Source of the DNA: Pseudomonadota bacterium
GTDB lineage: Bacteria > Pseudomonadota > Gammaproteobacteria > UBA9339
Direction: 5' to 3'
Assembly (NCBI GenBank): GCA_021781615.1
Contig: JAJXWM010000011.1
Location: forward strand, 1 to 55,858
DNA: 55,858 bases
The position numbers were made by a program, and so were the translations under genes. This document shows, piece by piece, positions 45,310-55,858 of the stretch. The notes under the pieces were generated by a model. It had not been told where the DNA came from and searched no databases. It worked only from the letters and a program-made list of their open reading frames with translations. Every line of letters starts with the position of its first letter. Within the stretch, counting starts at the first letter, position 1.

Positions 45310-46170
45310 TTATACAGCATCTGCTCCCCCAACTATCTCTGCAATCTCCCTCGTAATCATCGCCTGCCTAACTTTATTATACGTCAGCTGCAGACTGTCA
45401 ATAATCTCTTTCGAACTATCTGTAGCATTTTTCATTGCAACCATCCGGGCTACCTGCTCACAGGCAATATTATCAACCACCGCCTGATACACTTGCGTTT
45501 CAATATAACGTGACATTAGGGTATCAATCAACGCCCGCGATGCTGGCTCATAAATATAACCGCGGTGATATCGTGGAATATCTTGCTGTTTTATCAGAGG
45601 TAATAATTGACTAATATTCGGTTTTTGTACCAAAGTATTAATAAACTCGTTATGGATAATAAATAACTTATCTATTTCCTCAGCTTTATAAGCATCGAGC
45701 ATTATTTTAATTCCACCTAATAAATAAGAAATCTGGGGCCGCTCTCCCAAACCAGAAACATGGGCTACGATATTAGTCATCAATGCCTGAAAAAATACTT
45801 CAGCCTTCCTCCCAAACAAACACCATTCAACATCAACACCTTGTTCTTGAAAACTACGGGCATGCTCTAATGCCATTTTAAAAAGATTAAGATTTAATCC
45901 TCCGCATAAACCACGATCAGTAGATACAACAATATAACCAATCTTCTTTGTTTTTTCATGCTCACAGAGAAAAGGGTGCTCATACTCCTTATCACTAGTG
46001 GCGATATGACTCATGACATCGCAAATTTTTGTAGCATAAGGCATCGAAGTTGCCATCTGTTGCTGTGCCCGCCGCATCTTACTTGCCGCCACATTCTGCA
46101 TCGCATGAGTAATCTTCTGAATTTTTTTAATACTGGCTATCTGGGTTCTAATTTCTCTTGGTGACGGCAT
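45310..46170 (-). CDS. atpG: ATP synthase F1 gamma subunit
   Basis: A 286-residue rotor shaft. The N-terminal EIRTQIASIKKIQKITHAM and C-terminal ARMVAMKNATDSSKEIID helices form the coiled-coil axle; STDRGLCGGLN lies in the Rossmann-like part. It is separated from atpA by 71 bases that contain the hairpin AGCTCTT-TCA-AGAGCT. Confidence 0.97.
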   Translation of the reverse strand: MPSPREIRTQIASIKKIQKITHAMQNVAASKMRRAQQQMATSMPYATKICDVMSHIATSDKEYEHPFLCEHEKTKKIGYIVVSTDRGLCGGLNLNLFKMALEHARSFQEQGVDVEWCLFGRKAEVFFQALMTNIVAHVSGLGERPQISYLLGGIKIMLDAYKAEEIDKLFIIHNEFINTLVQKPNISQLLPLIKQQDIPRYHRGYIYEPASRALIDTLMSRYIETQVYQAVVDNIACEQVARMVAMKNATDSSKEIIDSLQLTYNKVRQAMITREIAEIVGGADAV

Positions 46171-46241
46171 GCCCCCCTCGTAAAATAAATTTATGCGTTA
46201 AAGCTCTTTCAAGAGCTCCGTTATCGCTCGAGTCTTTCGCA

Positions 46242-47786
46242 CTATATAAACCTAACAAATTCCGCTTTTAAATCGCTAATAATCTTCATTAACTCTTGAG
46301 CAATTTCTTCCGAATATACCGGGCTTTTATTAATCTTATCTAAAATGCCTTGGTGACCTTCCCGCAGACTATTATGAACAAGCTTTTCAAATTCTGCTAC
46401 CCGATTAAGAGCGATATCAAGCAACAACTCCTTCTCAAGCAAAAACAAACTAACTGCCATTTCGGCTACAGTTAAAGGGCTAAATCTCGCTTGCTTTAAG
46501 ATTTCTACTGCCCGCTGCCCTCGCTCAAGTTGTTTACGTGTCGTATCATCTAGCTCAGAAGCAAATTGAGCAAACGCTTCTAATTCACGATATTGCGCTA
46601 AAGCTAATCGCAAACCGCCCCCCAACTTTTTAATAATTTTGGTCTGCGCTGCCCCGCCGACGCGAGAAACTGATAGACCAACATTAACAGCTGGACGAAC
46701 CCCGGCATTGAATAAATCAGTTTCTAAAAATATCTGACCATCCGTAATCGAAATAACGTTGGTTGGAATAAAAGAAGAAAGATCTCCAGCCTGAGTTTCA
46801 ACTATTGGTAAGGCCGTTAATGAACCCGTCTTATTTTTAACCCGACCACCAGTAATTTTTTCTATATACGCTTCATTGACTCTAGCAGCTCTTTCAAGCA
46901 ATCGTGAGTGCAAATAAAAAATATCCCCTGGATATGCTTCTCTTCCTGGTGGACGACGAAGTAGTAACGAAACCTGTCTATAAGCCCAAGCATGCTTGGT
47001 TAGGTCGTCATAAATAATTAAAGCGTCTTCCCCATTATCCCGAAAATATTCACCCATGGCGCAACCAGAATAAGCAGCGATATATTGTTCAGCGGCAGAA
47101 TCGGCAGCAGTAGCAGCAACAATAATCGTATGTTGCATCGCTCCATGCTCCTCGAGCTTGTATCTGATATTGGCTAAGGTGGAAGTCTTTTGCCCAATGG
47201 CAACATAAATACATTTTACTCCGGTACCTTTTTGATTGATGATGGTATCAATAGCAATTGCGGTTTTTCCTGTTTGGCGATCACCAATAAGTAATTCCCT
47301 TTGTCCTCGCCCAATCGGTACCATTGTATCGATCGCTTTAATTCCGGTCTGCAAAGCTTCACTAACCGACTGTCTTGATATAACCCCCGGAGCGATTTTT
47401 TCAATGGGCGAAAAATTTTCAGTTTTAATCGGTCCTTTATCATCAATCGGCTCTCCAAGAGCATTTACTACCCGCCCTAACATTTCCTCGCCGACCGGAA
47501 CTGATAATACTTTTTTTGTACACTTTACTTTCTGCCCTTCTTGCAACTGCTCGCCCGTGCCAAGCACTACCGCGCTGGTACTATCTATTTCTAGATTCAA
47601 AGCGATACCATAAGAGTTATCTTCAAATTGCAACATCTCTCCTAACATTACATCGGAAAGACCATAAATCTGTACCACCCCATCTTTAATATTTAAAATC
47701 ACTCCCTCGGTAGCAAGCTCGGGAGTTAAATCAAATTGCTTAACTCGCTCTTTAATGATCTCACTAATTTCATTTGGCTTCAGCAT
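46242..47786 (-). CDS. atpA: ATP synthase F1 alpha subunit
   Basis: A 514-residue regulatory/nucleotide-binding subunit. P-loop [22 protein letters not shown] and the [20 protein letters not shown] stretch are present. Its start overlaps the end of atpH by 17 bases, so the two are translationally linked. Confidence 0.98.
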   Translation of the reverse strand: MLKPNEISEIIKERVKQFDLTPELATEGVILNIKDGVVQIYGLSDVMLGEMLQFEDNSYGIALNLEIDSTSAVVLGTGEQLQEGQKVKCTKKVLSVPVGEEMLGRVVNALGEPIDDKGPIKTENFSPIEKIAPGVISRQSVSEALQTGIKAIDTMVPIGRGQRELLIGDRQTGKTAIAIDTIINQKGTGVKCIYVAIGQKTSTLANIRYKLEEHGAMQHTIIVAATAADSAAEQYIAAYSGCAMGEYFRDNGEDALIIYDDLTKHAWAYRQVSLLLRRPPGREAYPGDIFYLHSRLLERAARVNEAYIEKITGGRVKNKTGSLTALPIVETQAGDLSSFIPTNVISITDGQIFLETDLFNAGVRPAVNVGLSVSRVGGAAQTKIIKKLGGGLRLALAQYRELEAFAQFASELDDTTRKQLERGQRAVEILKQARFSPLTVAEMAVSLFLLEKELLLDIALNRVAEFEKLVHNSLREGHQGILDKINKSPVYSEEIAQELMKIISDLKAEFVRFI

Positions 47787-48327
47787 AAGTACTCTTCAAA
47801 AGTAAATCCTGTTTTAACCGCTGTAACATACCCTTAATCGAACCATCAATTACCTTATCTTCCACGCACACCACTGCACCACCAATCAATGTGGCATCGA
47901 GGTGACACTGCAAAAGTATCTCTTTTTTATAGCGCCGCGCCAAGGCAACCAGCAATCGCTCTTTTTGATTGGCATCTAGCTCGTACCGAGAGGTTACTTT
48001 TACCTCTAACATATTGTTATGGGCTAGAAATAACTGCCGGTAACTGGTAGCAATAGCTGGCAACAAAAACAGGTTTTTCCGTTCAATAAGCAACCGAACC
48101 AAATTAACCATACCTTCTGGCGCCTGTTTAATCACCTCAGTAAAAAGCTTGATTTTTTCCAAAATAGTTATTTTGGGGTCATCGAGCGCCTGCTTTTTAT
48201 CACATTCGTTAACAATATCAGCTAACCCTATTAGGGTATCTTGCCACAACCTAAGCCGATCCTCTTCCAAAGCTAGATTAAAAATTGCTTTAGCGTAGGG
48301 CCTGGCTCTGGTTAAACATATACTCAT
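47770..48327 (-). CDS. atpH: ATP synthase F1 delta subunit
   Basis: A 185-residue peripheral-stalk subunit joining b2 to the top of F1. The N-terminal [18 protein letters not shown] and C-terminal [20 protein letters not shown] stretches are diagnostic of the family. Two bases separate it from atpF. Confidence 0.95.
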   Translation of the reverse strand: MSICLTRARPYAKAIFNLALEEDRLRLWQDTLIGLADIVNECDKKQALDDPKITILEKIKLFTEVIKQAPEGMVNLVRLLIERKNLFLLPAIATSYRQLFLAHNNMLEVKVTSRYELDANQKERLLVALARRYKKEILLQCHLDATLIGGAVVCVEDKVIDGSIKGMLQRLKQDLLLKSTYAEAK

Positions 48328-48329
48328 AT

Positions 48330-48800
48330 TTAAATGCTAGAAATTAATTCATCAATCAATTTTTTTTGGGTAACATCATCAACCTTTTGCTTCAATATTT
48401 TTTCAGTAGCCATAATCACCAAGCCTGCCATTTGTTGCTGAAGAATATCCTTGGCTTTATTCACTTCTTGCTCGATATCAATTTTAGCTTGTGCCAATAT
48501 TTTAACCCGCTCTTCTTCTGCCGTTGCCCTAACTTTCTCAGCAAGCTCACTAGCTTGCTCGCCTGCTTGGCTTAACATAGCGGCAGCCTCGGCTTTTGTT
48601 TGACGAAGTTGCTCAGCGACATTATCTTTGGCCAACTCTAGAGCGCGCTTACCCCGCTCTGCTGCTTCTAAACCAGCAGCTATTTTTTGCTGACGTTCTT
48701 CAAGAGCTTTCATCAGCGGCGGCCAAATATACTTCATCATCACCCAAACCAATACCGCAAAGGTGAGCATTTCGCCAAGCAAGGTTAAATTTATATTCAT
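48330..48800 (-). CDS. atpF: ATP synthase F0 b subunit
   Basis: A 156-residue stalk protein with one N-terminal membrane helix (MNINLTLLGEMLTFAVLVWV) followed by a long charged helix. A single b gene, as expected for a homodimeric b2 stalk. Confidence 0.96.
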   Translation of the reverse strand: MNINLTLLGEMLTFAVLVWVMMKYIWPPLMKALEERQQKIAAGLEAAERGKRALELAKDNVAEQLRQTKAEAAAMLSQAGEQASELAEKVRATAEEERVKILAQAKIDIEQEVNKAKDILQQQMAGLVIMATEKILKQKVDDVTQKKLIDELISSI

Positions 48801-48806
48801 TCAATT

Positions 48807-49118
<312 letters not shown>

Positions 49119-49134
49119 CTATAAAATTAACGAA

Positions 49135-50290
<1,156 letters not shown>

Positions 50291-50291
50291 G

Positions 50292-51329
50292 TCATGCCTT
50301 TTTATTTCCAACCATTATTACTTTTGCTCCAGGATATATTTTTACCTGCCCGGCCGTCACAACTACATCCCCAGTATTTAAACCAGACTTAATTACAACA
50401 TTATCGCTATCCTTTGCGCCCAACTCGATTTTAATCTTCTCTGCTTTATCACCAACTACTTTATATACATAAGAACCATCTGGATCATAAACGATAGAGG
50501 TCTGCGGAACAGTAATTACTTGCTCTTCTGAAAACTGCAAAGAAACGCTAACAAATCCCCCAGAAATAAGCTTACCACTGTTATTTGGAACGTTAGCTCG
50601 TACCCCTAATGTCCGATTATTCGGATTAATTAAAGACTCAAGAGCTTCTACGGTACCATCAAATTTTTCTTGCGGATAAGCGTCCGTCTTAAACACCACT
50701 TTTTGCCCAACCGCAACTTTACTTTGATATACTTCTGGAATGCTAAAATCTACTTTCAGTGGATCAACCGTCTGTAAACTCACAATATTTTGCCCAACAT
50801 TTACATAATCTCCTTCGTTCACTTGACTTAAGCCAAGCTTGCCAGCAAAGGGGGCTTTAACTGTTGCTTGCTGGAGTTTAGCTTGGGTACCTTCCACACT
50901 AGCTTTAGCAGAATCATAATTAGCCTGCGCTTGATCAAACTCTGACTTAGATATATCTTTGGTTTTATATAGTGAGGAAGTTCGATCAAAATTTAGCTTT
51001 TTAACCTGTAAATCTGCCTGCCTAGACAAAAGCTCAGCTTTAAGAATATCAGGGTTAATTTCAATCAAAAGCGCATCTTTAGCTACAACATCACCAGATT
51101 TAAAATAAACCTTAGTGATTCGTCCCGCGATTTCTGGCTTTACCACAATACCAGGGATAGAAAGCAAATTTCCGGTTGCCGTTATCTGATCTAGCTTAGC
51201 AACAGGCTTAATGGTCATTGTTTCAATAAACACCGGTGGCGCTGCAGTTTTTGCTTTTGCTGCAAAAACCACATTTTGCAAACCAAACAACACCATAAAA
51301 CAAATACCAAATACTGTTCGCTTTAACAT
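50292..51329 (-). CDS. RND-type periplasmic adaptor (membrane fusion protein)
   Basis: A 345-residue adaptor with a signal peptide ending NVVFAAK. Layout: lipoyl half (GRITKVYFKSGDVVAKDALL), coiled-coil hairpin (about 100-165), second lipoyl half (VKAPFAGKLGLSQVNEGDYV), then beta-barrel (GTVEALESLINPNNRTLGVR) and membrane-proximal domains. This is the MexE/AcrA/MdtA kind used with RND pumps, but no pump gene is adjacent. The orphan RND pump at 12472 lacks an adaptor and is the obvious candidate partner. Confidence 0.9.
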   Translation of the reverse strand: MLKRTVFGICFMVLFGLQNVVFAAKAKTAAPPVFIETMTIKPVAKLDQITATGNLLSIPGIVVKPEIAGRITKVYFKSGDVVAKDALLIEINPDILKAELLSRQADLQVKKLNFDRTSSLYKTKDISKSEFDQAQANYDSAKASVEGTQAKLQQATVKAPFAGKLGLSQVNEGDYVNVGQNIVSLQTVDPLKVDFSIPEVYQSKVAVGQKVVFKTDAYPQEKFDGTVEALESLINPNNRTLGVRANVPNNSGKLISGGFVSVSLQFSEEQVITVPQTSIVYDPDGSYVYKVVGDKAEKIKIELGAKDSDNVVIKSGLNTGDVVVTAGQVKIYPGAKVIMVGNKKA

Positions 51330-51353
51330 ATTAAATCTTCCTCATTTCTACTG

Positions 51354-52601
51354 CTATTTTTTATAACGATCACTAATTGAGTTAATAACATCCAAACAAC
51401 TAGCAAAGGCAACCACCACTTCCGGATCAAATTGCGTACCAGAACCGGCAAGGATAGTCTCAACTGCTTTATCTCTAACCGCCTTATCTGGAAATACTTC
51501 TCCACTCCCAATAACAAACTTAAATGTCAACACATCATAAGTGTTGGCTAATGCCACAATTCTGGCATAAATAGGAATCTCTGCGCCACTTTTACCGAAG
51601 GCTTTGCCATCCTCTTTTTCATAACCAGGCATTGGTAAACCGTTATCAACGTTGATATGGCCCGGAAAACCAGCGCCATCCCACCGTTCATGATGATTTA
51701 GCGCAATAGTTCGAGCCATTTCCTCAAAATCAGAGTATATATCCGTAAAAAAACGAGCCCCATATATCGGATGCTCACGCATAATACTGGCTTCTGCTGC
51801 TGACAATTCCCCTTCTTTTCTTACAATCGCTTCAGGAATCGATATTTTTCCAATATCATGAAACATAGCTGCCATTCTCAAAGTATCACGATTATGCTGA
51901 ATCTCTCTTTCTGGCGTCCCTTTTTTACGCGCCCAAATCTCATAAATTTCAACCGAATAAGCAGCGACCCGATCAGCATGCCACATACTTTCGCTAGGGA
52001 CATGAAGCTCAATCATTTTATTCACTCGCATAATCATCGAGCGCATCATTTTTGCATGACTAATTGCTATCGCCGCACTATCGGCAAATAATTGCACTAT
52101 TGCCTCTTCGGTGGTAGTGAAGTATCTAATAGTTTTGTCAACATTAAGCGCATTAATTAGCTGAATAACTCCGATAACCTTACCACCAACCATTTTTATC
52201 GGGACTGATAATACGGACTGAGTACGATAGCCAGTGGTTTCATCAAAATGTTTACCAAAAGAGTAAGGTTGGAAACTATCGATATGATAAGCATCGGCAA
52301 TATTAACAAGCATTCCCGTGTTGGCCACATATCCTGCTATCGATTGGTTGTTTATCGGGATACTAAAAGTGGAATATACTAGTTTTTTACCAAAAGGTAG
52401 CTTTTTTTGTAGGGTGCTATTTTGGGTATAACTAAACTTTAGTTCTGCCCCCTCAACAATATAAATAGAACCAGCATCGGCGCCAACGATACCTCTTACT
52501 TCGGTTAACATGCGCTCAAGCAGCATATCGATATCTTGGATCTGCAAGAGCTCGTGAGTTATTTTTAAAACCTTATCAAATTTTATTGGATCAGTAATCA
52601 T
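51354..52601 (-). CDS. GAF-HD-GYP phosphodiesterase
   Basis: A 415-residue signalling protein. The N-terminal GAF domain (about 15-175) is followed by an HD-GYP domain (about 195-400) with MFHDIGKISIP (HD metal ligands), REHPIYGARFF and HHERWDGAGFPG (the HHExxDGxGYP-type box, with F for Y). Such proteins hydrolyse cyclic di-GMP. No GGDEF enzyme is in the window. The adaptor gene starts 24 bases downstream, so it may be co-transcribed with the adaptor and atp operon. Confidence 0.9.
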   Translation of the reverse strand: MITDPIKFDKVLKITHELLQIQDIDMLLERMLTEVRGIVGADAGSIYIVEGAELKFSYTQNSTLQKKLPFGKKLVYSTFSIPINNQSIAGYVANTGMLVNIADAYHIDSFQPYSFGKHFDETTGYRTQSVLSVPIKMVGGKVIGVIQLINALNVDKTIRYFTTTEEAIVQLFADSAAIAISHAKMMRSMIMRVNKMIELHVPSESMWHADRVAAYSVEIYEIWARKKGTPEREIQHNRDTLRMAAMFHDIGKISIPEAIVRKEGELSAAEASIMREHPIYGARFFTDIYSDFEEMARTIALNHHERWDGAGFPGHINVDNGLPMPGYEKEDGKAFGKSGAEIPIYARIVALANTYDVLTFKFVIGSGEVFPDKAVRDKAVETILAGSGTQFDPEVVVAFASCLDVINSISDRYKK

Positions 52602-52711
52602 TCTGTTTCCTTACGAAAACACTAAATAAAAGATCTCTGTATAATTAATTTTCAAGTAAAATAGTACCATAAATTATGAAATTTCAGAAGGTTATGTGCA
52701 TGTTTTTTTAC

Positions 52712-52753
52712 CTATTCAGCACAAAGAACAAAAAGCGCTATTTGTACTGAATA
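52712..52753. repeat. TTCAG-ended inverted repeat, copy 2
   Basis: TATTCAGCACAAA is mirrored by TTTGTACTGAATA around a short centre with GCGC. It belongs with 25681-25730 and 52952-52995. It lies in the 426-bp gap (52602-53027) between divergent genes, in which I see no supportable gene. Confidence 0.45.
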
Positions 52754-52951
52754 TTTTGTAAAAACCTAGTGAAAATACAAAAAGTTATTTATTTTTGAGC
52801 ATTATCTCCTTGATGTTTTATTTTTTTGCTAGAAAAAGCAAAAAATACAAGCTTACAGAACTTATACTAACGTTACGCAAGCAGCAGTGCTCCGCAAAAA
52901 GTCTTTACAATGATGGGGTTAGCATGGTATATGCTCTTAAGATATATTTAA

Positions 52952-52995
52952 TATTCAGTATGATTTTGCTGCTCAAAATCATACTACGCTGAATA
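52952..52995. repeat. TTCAG-ended inverted repeat, copy 3 (strong hairpin)
   Basis: Outer ends TATTCAG/CTGAATA enclose a perfect 12-bp stem AGTATGATTTTG/CAAAATCATACT with a five-base loop. It is 32 bases before the start of the O-antigen-ligase-like gene, so it could shape that mRNA leader as well as being a repeat. Confidence 0.5.
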
Positions 52996-53027
52996 GATAC
53001 GGAATAATAAAACTAGGCCGAGTAAAA

Positions 53028-55007
53028 ATGGACAAATTACAAATTAAGGCTGCATTACTTCATCTAGCAAGCGCAGCAAAAAACCTTCCCCAATACTTAT
53101 TACTAACAACATGCTTTCTATTGCCATGGGTAATGCTTTCATACCACATATTAGCCCCGCTAAAGTTGTCAATCAATCTCTGGAACTATAATCAAAACCC
53201 ATTTATCGTTTTAATCTTTTTATGCTGCCTGCTTGCCACCGCGTTATCACTCTGCCTTTTTTTGGAAAATAATGAGAAATTTCGTCTCGAGTTTAACTAT
53301 GCGGCAGCCATATCTTTAGCTATTGTATTATGGTCTGCAGCAATGGCTCCTTTTGCTCATGTACCTTGGCTATCGTGGACTGGTGCACCACAAGTTGGTA
53401 TTGGCATAGTATGGTATATTATCTTGAACATTATGATTATCGGCTATAGCGCGATATTAAATTCAAAATACCTACACGCTTTTATCATTAATCTAGGCAT
53501 TGCTGCTTTGGTGGTTGCCGGCCTCTGCTTTCTTGGAGATCCTAGGCACGGACTTATTCCGCACTTCAAATGGAACCTCTATTTTATTAATGAACATATT
53601 ATATTTATTGGTATCCCCCTAATTGGCTTAAGTTTCTTATTAGATAACAAAAACTATCGTAAAATATTACTTACTCTCGGCATTATAATCACCGCAGCAT
53701 CAACTAATAGATATGGTATTGCTGGCGTCACCGTCGCAACACTACTAGCTGGCACTGCCTATTATTACATAAATAAAAAAGGGAGAGCGCTTACAAATTA
53801 TTCTCGCTATATCTTTGCTGCTATTATTTTTGCGATCCCCTTCGGCGTCTGTTTTATAGCAGGGAAAATTTCATCTGACCTCTTTCTGTCTTCAGTACAC
53901 ATTAGATATCACTTCTGGCGTGCTTGTATTGATACCCTAATCGACAACCCGGCTCGACTATTGGTTGGCTTTGGCTGGGGTTCTTATACTGACACTATTT
54001 TATCAAGCATTCAAAACATTCCACCACAAGAAATAGTTCCAGCTCTATTTTATAAATCGAAAATGTTTTTACATCCATTTATTTATAAAACCTGGGTTGA
54101 AATTGGTCTTAATCTTAACAACCTTATCGGTGGCTCATTAGGATTTCATAGCCATAATCACTTTATCGAATCGTTAATTTCCACTGGCGTTATTGGTGCT
54201 TTCCTTTTTTCTGCCCTCTTAATTTCACCGGTTCTTTTCTGTGAAAAATCTAAATTTGCACCAATGGTATTTTGCTCTACAGCTCTGAGTTTTACTTTTT
54301 CTGGATGGTACGAAATACCAGGAACGTTACCCTATATAGCAGTTTTTTTGGCAATTGCCACCCCCAGCATCCCTTTACGCAAAAATTATGCTCGACATCT
54401 ACTTGAGTTTATTTTGCCTTTTGCCGCAATAATATTATTAATCTTTGGACTATCTTTCAGCTATGTTAATTTACAATTCAACAAAGTAAGCGCAAAGTTT
54501 TCGAATAACCAAAGCAAAGAGGCTCCGTCTATATCGGTCCCAAATTATATAGAAACTTCTGGCCCGGGAGGAATCTATCTTTCCCTATTTCTAAGGGCTT
54601 TTTCAGCCGCGATAGTTTCGCGGCCTTTAACTGACGCAGACATCGAAGTATTACCAAGACTTTTGGATGCTACCATGCATACACCCAACCCTAGCCTAAT
54701 AACATTTTCCTCCGAATTACCAATATATGATTTTTTAATGAATAAAAATAGAGATCCAAAATTAAATAGCCTCAGAAAACTGGTTATAAAAAATCATTGG
54801 TGGGAAAACCGTTGTACCGAACTCCTTTTAAGATGGCCCTCTAGGGCAGATCTAATGATTCCATACCTAGATTGGCTTAATAACAATGGGGCAAAAAAAC
54901 AAGTCATAGCTATTGTGAAAAATTTACTGAAAGAAGTTGGCAACAATCAGATTTTACAAAACTATCTATTGTTCCTACAAAATTTGAAACTGCCTAGACA
55001 CCGTTAG
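53028..55007 (+). CDS. O-antigen ligase/polymerase-like membrane protein (Wzy/WaaL superfamily)
   Basis: A 659-residue protein with about 11-12 membrane helices up to residue ~480 and a soluble C-terminal helical region (about 480-655) resembling TPR-like tails of this superfamily. The hallmark HSHNHFIESLISTGVIGAF lies after a large periplasmic loop (about 330-375), matching the O-antigen ligase (PF04932) signature. It could act on LPS O-antigen, another glycan, or as a pilin/protein O-oligosaccharyltransferase; a type IV pilin-like gene is at 8734. It stands alone with its own upstream region. Confidence 0.75.
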   Translation: MDKLQIKAALLHLASAAKNLPQYLLLTTCFLLPWVMLSYHILAPLKLSINLWNYNQNPFIVLIFLCCLLATALSLCLFLENNEKFRLEFNYAAAISLAIVLWSAAMAPFAHVPWLSWTGAPQVGIGIVWYIILNIMIIGYSAILNSKYLHAFIINLGIAALVVAGLCFLGDPRHGLIPHFKWNLYFINEHIIFIGIPLIGLSFLLDNKNYRKILLTLGIIITAASTNRYGIAGVTVATLLAGTAYYYINKKGRALTNYSRYIFAAIIFAIPFGVCFIAGKISSDLFLSSVHIRYHFWRACIDTLIDNPARLLVGFGWGSYTDTILSSIQNIPPQEIVPALFYKSKMFLHPFIYKTWVEIGLNLNNLIGGSLGFHSHNHFIESLISTGVIGAFLFSALLISPVLFCEKSKFAPMVFCSTALSFTFSGWYEIPGTLPYIAVFLAIATPSIPLRKNYARHLLEFILPFAAIILLIFGLSFSYVNLQFNKVSAKFSNNQSKEAPSISVPNYIETSGPGGIYLSLFLRAFSAAIVSRPLTDADIEVLPRLLDATMHTPNPSLITFSSELPIYDFLMNKNRDPKLNSLRKLVIKNHWWENRCTELLLRWPSRADLMIPYLDWLNNNGAKKQVIAIVKNLLKEVGNNQILQNYLLFLQNLKLPRHR

Positions 55008-55167
55008 CAGTCTTATTACTACATAGGGTTGTATGCTGTCGCAATTCAAAAATTATTACTGACATGACGCATGTTAATTTATGGAATAATCATTTCTGAT
55101 AATGATCTACAGCTATTTTCACAGCATAATATCATTCAAATACCACTAGAACTATTTAGCGCTCGCC

Positions 55168-55197
55168 GTAGGTTCCAACTGCTCTTTTTAGGATAAT
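55168..55197 (-). repeat. Dispersed ~30-bp repeat, copy 2 (inverted)
   Basis: Reverse complement of the sequence at 32039-32069. It lies in the gap 55008-55260, which otherwise shows no gene. Confidence 0.55.
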
Positions 55198-55260
55198 ACT
55201 GCGCTGCGCATCCCTTGCGCCAAAATACTTGTTTTAAACCACATGGTTATTCAGGAACCC

Positions 55261-55309
55261 AAAAAAAACCGTACAGTATGCCCCAGATTATCCAGCACAT
55301 ACTGTACGG
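55261..55309 (-). terminator. Strong intrinsic terminator of the Gly/Tyr-rich gene
   Basis: A perfect 12-bp stem, CCGTACAGTATG (55269-55280) with CATACTGTACGG (55298-55309), is followed on the minus strand by eight T residues (55261-55268). It lies 72 bases after the stop codon at 55382. Confidence 0.93.
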
Positions 55310-55381
55310 CAAATCTAAAACTTAATAATTAGTATCTTCTTATTAATTCTACTTATCGTATCCAGCAGAATCTTTGTTCCA

Positions 55382-55858
55382 TTAATAGCTTTGAGAACTA
55401 CCGTAACCATAGTTACTACTTCCATAGCCATAGTTGGCGCTATGATTGGAACCATAATTAGCACTGCCGTAACCATATCCGTAATTGGCGCTACCAGAAC
55501 TATATCCACCATACCCAGCAGAACCTCTATTTACCTCATAACTCTGTGGCTTACCGTATCCATAGTTACTACTTCCATAGCCATAGTTGGCGCTATGATT
55601 GGAACCATAATTAGCACTGCCGTAACCATATCCGTAATTAGCGCTACCAGAACTATATCCACCATACCCAGCAGAACCTCTATTTACCTCATAACTCTGT
55701 GGCTTACCGTATCCATAGTTACTACTTCCATAGCCATAGTTGGCGCTATGGTTGGAACCATAATTAGCACTGCCGTAACCATATCCATAATTGGCACTAC
55801 CAGAACTATATCCACCATACCCAGCAGAATCTCTATTTACCCCATAGCTGCTACTGAC
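55382..55858 (-). CDS. Gly/Tyr/Ser/Asn-rich repeat protein (C-terminal part)
   Basis: The frame is open from the window edge to TAA at 55382-55384 (158 codons shown; start outside). It is made of 51-residue repeats of the type GSANYGYGYGSANYGSN, HSANYGYGSSNYGYG, KPQSYEVNRGSAGYGGYSSG, ending SSQSY. Only G, Y, S, N, A and a few others occur: a prion-like, probably disordered composition as in the tails of glycine-rich RNA-binding proteins. The N-terminal domain is not visible, so the function cannot be named. The strong terminator supports this strand and frame. Confidence 0.75.
   Translation of the reverse strand, partial: VSSSYGVNRDSAGYGGYSSGSANYGYGYGSANYGSNHSANYGYGSSNYGYGKPQSYEVNRGSAGYGGYSSGSANYGYGYGSANYGSNHSANYGYGSSNYGYGKPQSYEVNRGSAGYGGYSSGSANYGYGYGSANYGSNHSANYGYGSSNYGYGSSQSY
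55401..55858 (-). repeat. Three exact-length 153-bp tandem repeats
   Basis: Units start at 55401, 55554 and 55707 with a 153-bp period (51 codons) and very few base differences, inside the Gly/Tyr-rich gene. The array runs out of the window. Near-identity at third positions shows recent amplification or gene-conversion-like homogenisation. Confidence 0.92.

Noticed and set aside
46190-46235. Hairpin between atpA and atpG as a terminator
   Set aside because: A short stem without a following U-run inside an operon; more likely an mRNA stability or spacing element, if anything.
52795-52992. A plus-strand ORF of 65 codons in the gap before the O-antigen-ligase-like gene
   Set aside because: It starts at a non-ATG codon without a ribosome-binding site, runs into the strong hairpin at 52952-52995, and has no recognisable features beyond AT-driven hydrophobicity.
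55315-55512. A minus-strand ORF of 65 codons in the repeat region
   Set aside because: It is an out-of-frame reading of the Gly/Tyr-rich gene. The frame ending at 55382 is open across the whole array, has regular GYGS repeats and fits the terminator.
55401-55858. Tandem repeats considered as CRISPR or non-coding satellite
   Set aside because: The period is 153 bp, a multiple of three, with no spacer/repeat alternation, and the frame encodes a consistent protein.

Overview
The window looks like a piece of an AT-rich gammaproteobacterial chromosome from a host-associated lineage. Core genes (ftsK-lolA, rsmI-rnpB, zapA-6S RNA-fau, rsmG-parA-parB, atpIBEFHAGDC-glmU) are gammaproteobacterial in content and order. 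A nucleotide transporter of the ATP/ADP translocase (NTT/Tlc) family points to an intracellular life. An LbtU/MOMP-like outer-membrane porin suggests the Legionellales or a related group. The taxon is inference; no rRNA gene is present.

Layout. 1-1500: tail of an unknown gene, a DtxR/MntR-type metalloregulator, a perfect 20-bp palindromic operator, and a tandem pair of small peptides with double-glycine leaders. 1.6-10.5 kb: ftsK, lolA, a lipoprotein amidase, an NlpC/P60 hydrolase, rsmI, RNase P RNA, lspA, a type IV pilin-like gene (minus) and an AdiC-like permease. 10.6-15.5 kb: tolC with a long low-complexity tail, then an RND pump without its adaptor. 15.5-18.2 kb: a 110-bp MITE, an IS200-type transposase between 153-bp inverted arms, and the NTT transporter. 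18.2-26.6 kb (minus): a secreted coiled-coil protein, a ~2250-residue filamentous-haemagglutinin-type toxin ending in an HNH-like tip, and a probable immunity gene. 26.7-32 kb (minus): lipB, a peptidase-containing bacteriocin ABC exporter, its HlyD/CvaA-type adaptor, fau, 6S RNA, zapA and a ZapB-like gene. 32-37 kb: nested mobile debris (IS903-type elements, MITEs, REP palindromes) around ahcY, murG and parB, which splits parB from parA. 37-52.6 kb (minus): parA, rsmG, porin, pepP, PH-domain protein, glmU, the complete ATP synthase operon, an RND-type adaptor and a GAF-HD-GYP protein. 53-55 kb: an O-antigen-ligase-like membrane protein. The window ends inside a Gly/Tyr/Ser/Asn-rich protein built of exact 51-residue repeats.

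How the parts fit. The most interesting system is a possible metal-controlled class II microcin system. Its parts are a DtxR-family regulator, the palindrome, two GG-leader peptides that share an identical leader but have strongly divergent mature parts, and, 26 kb away, a C39-peptidase ABC exporter plus CvaA-like adaptor. A TolC lies between, so all three parts of a microcin-V-type exporter are in the window. A second antagonism module is the giant FHA-type toxin/immunity operon, which lacks a recognisable TPS domain and has no TpsB partner here. Active small mobile elements are visible from intact target-site duplications.
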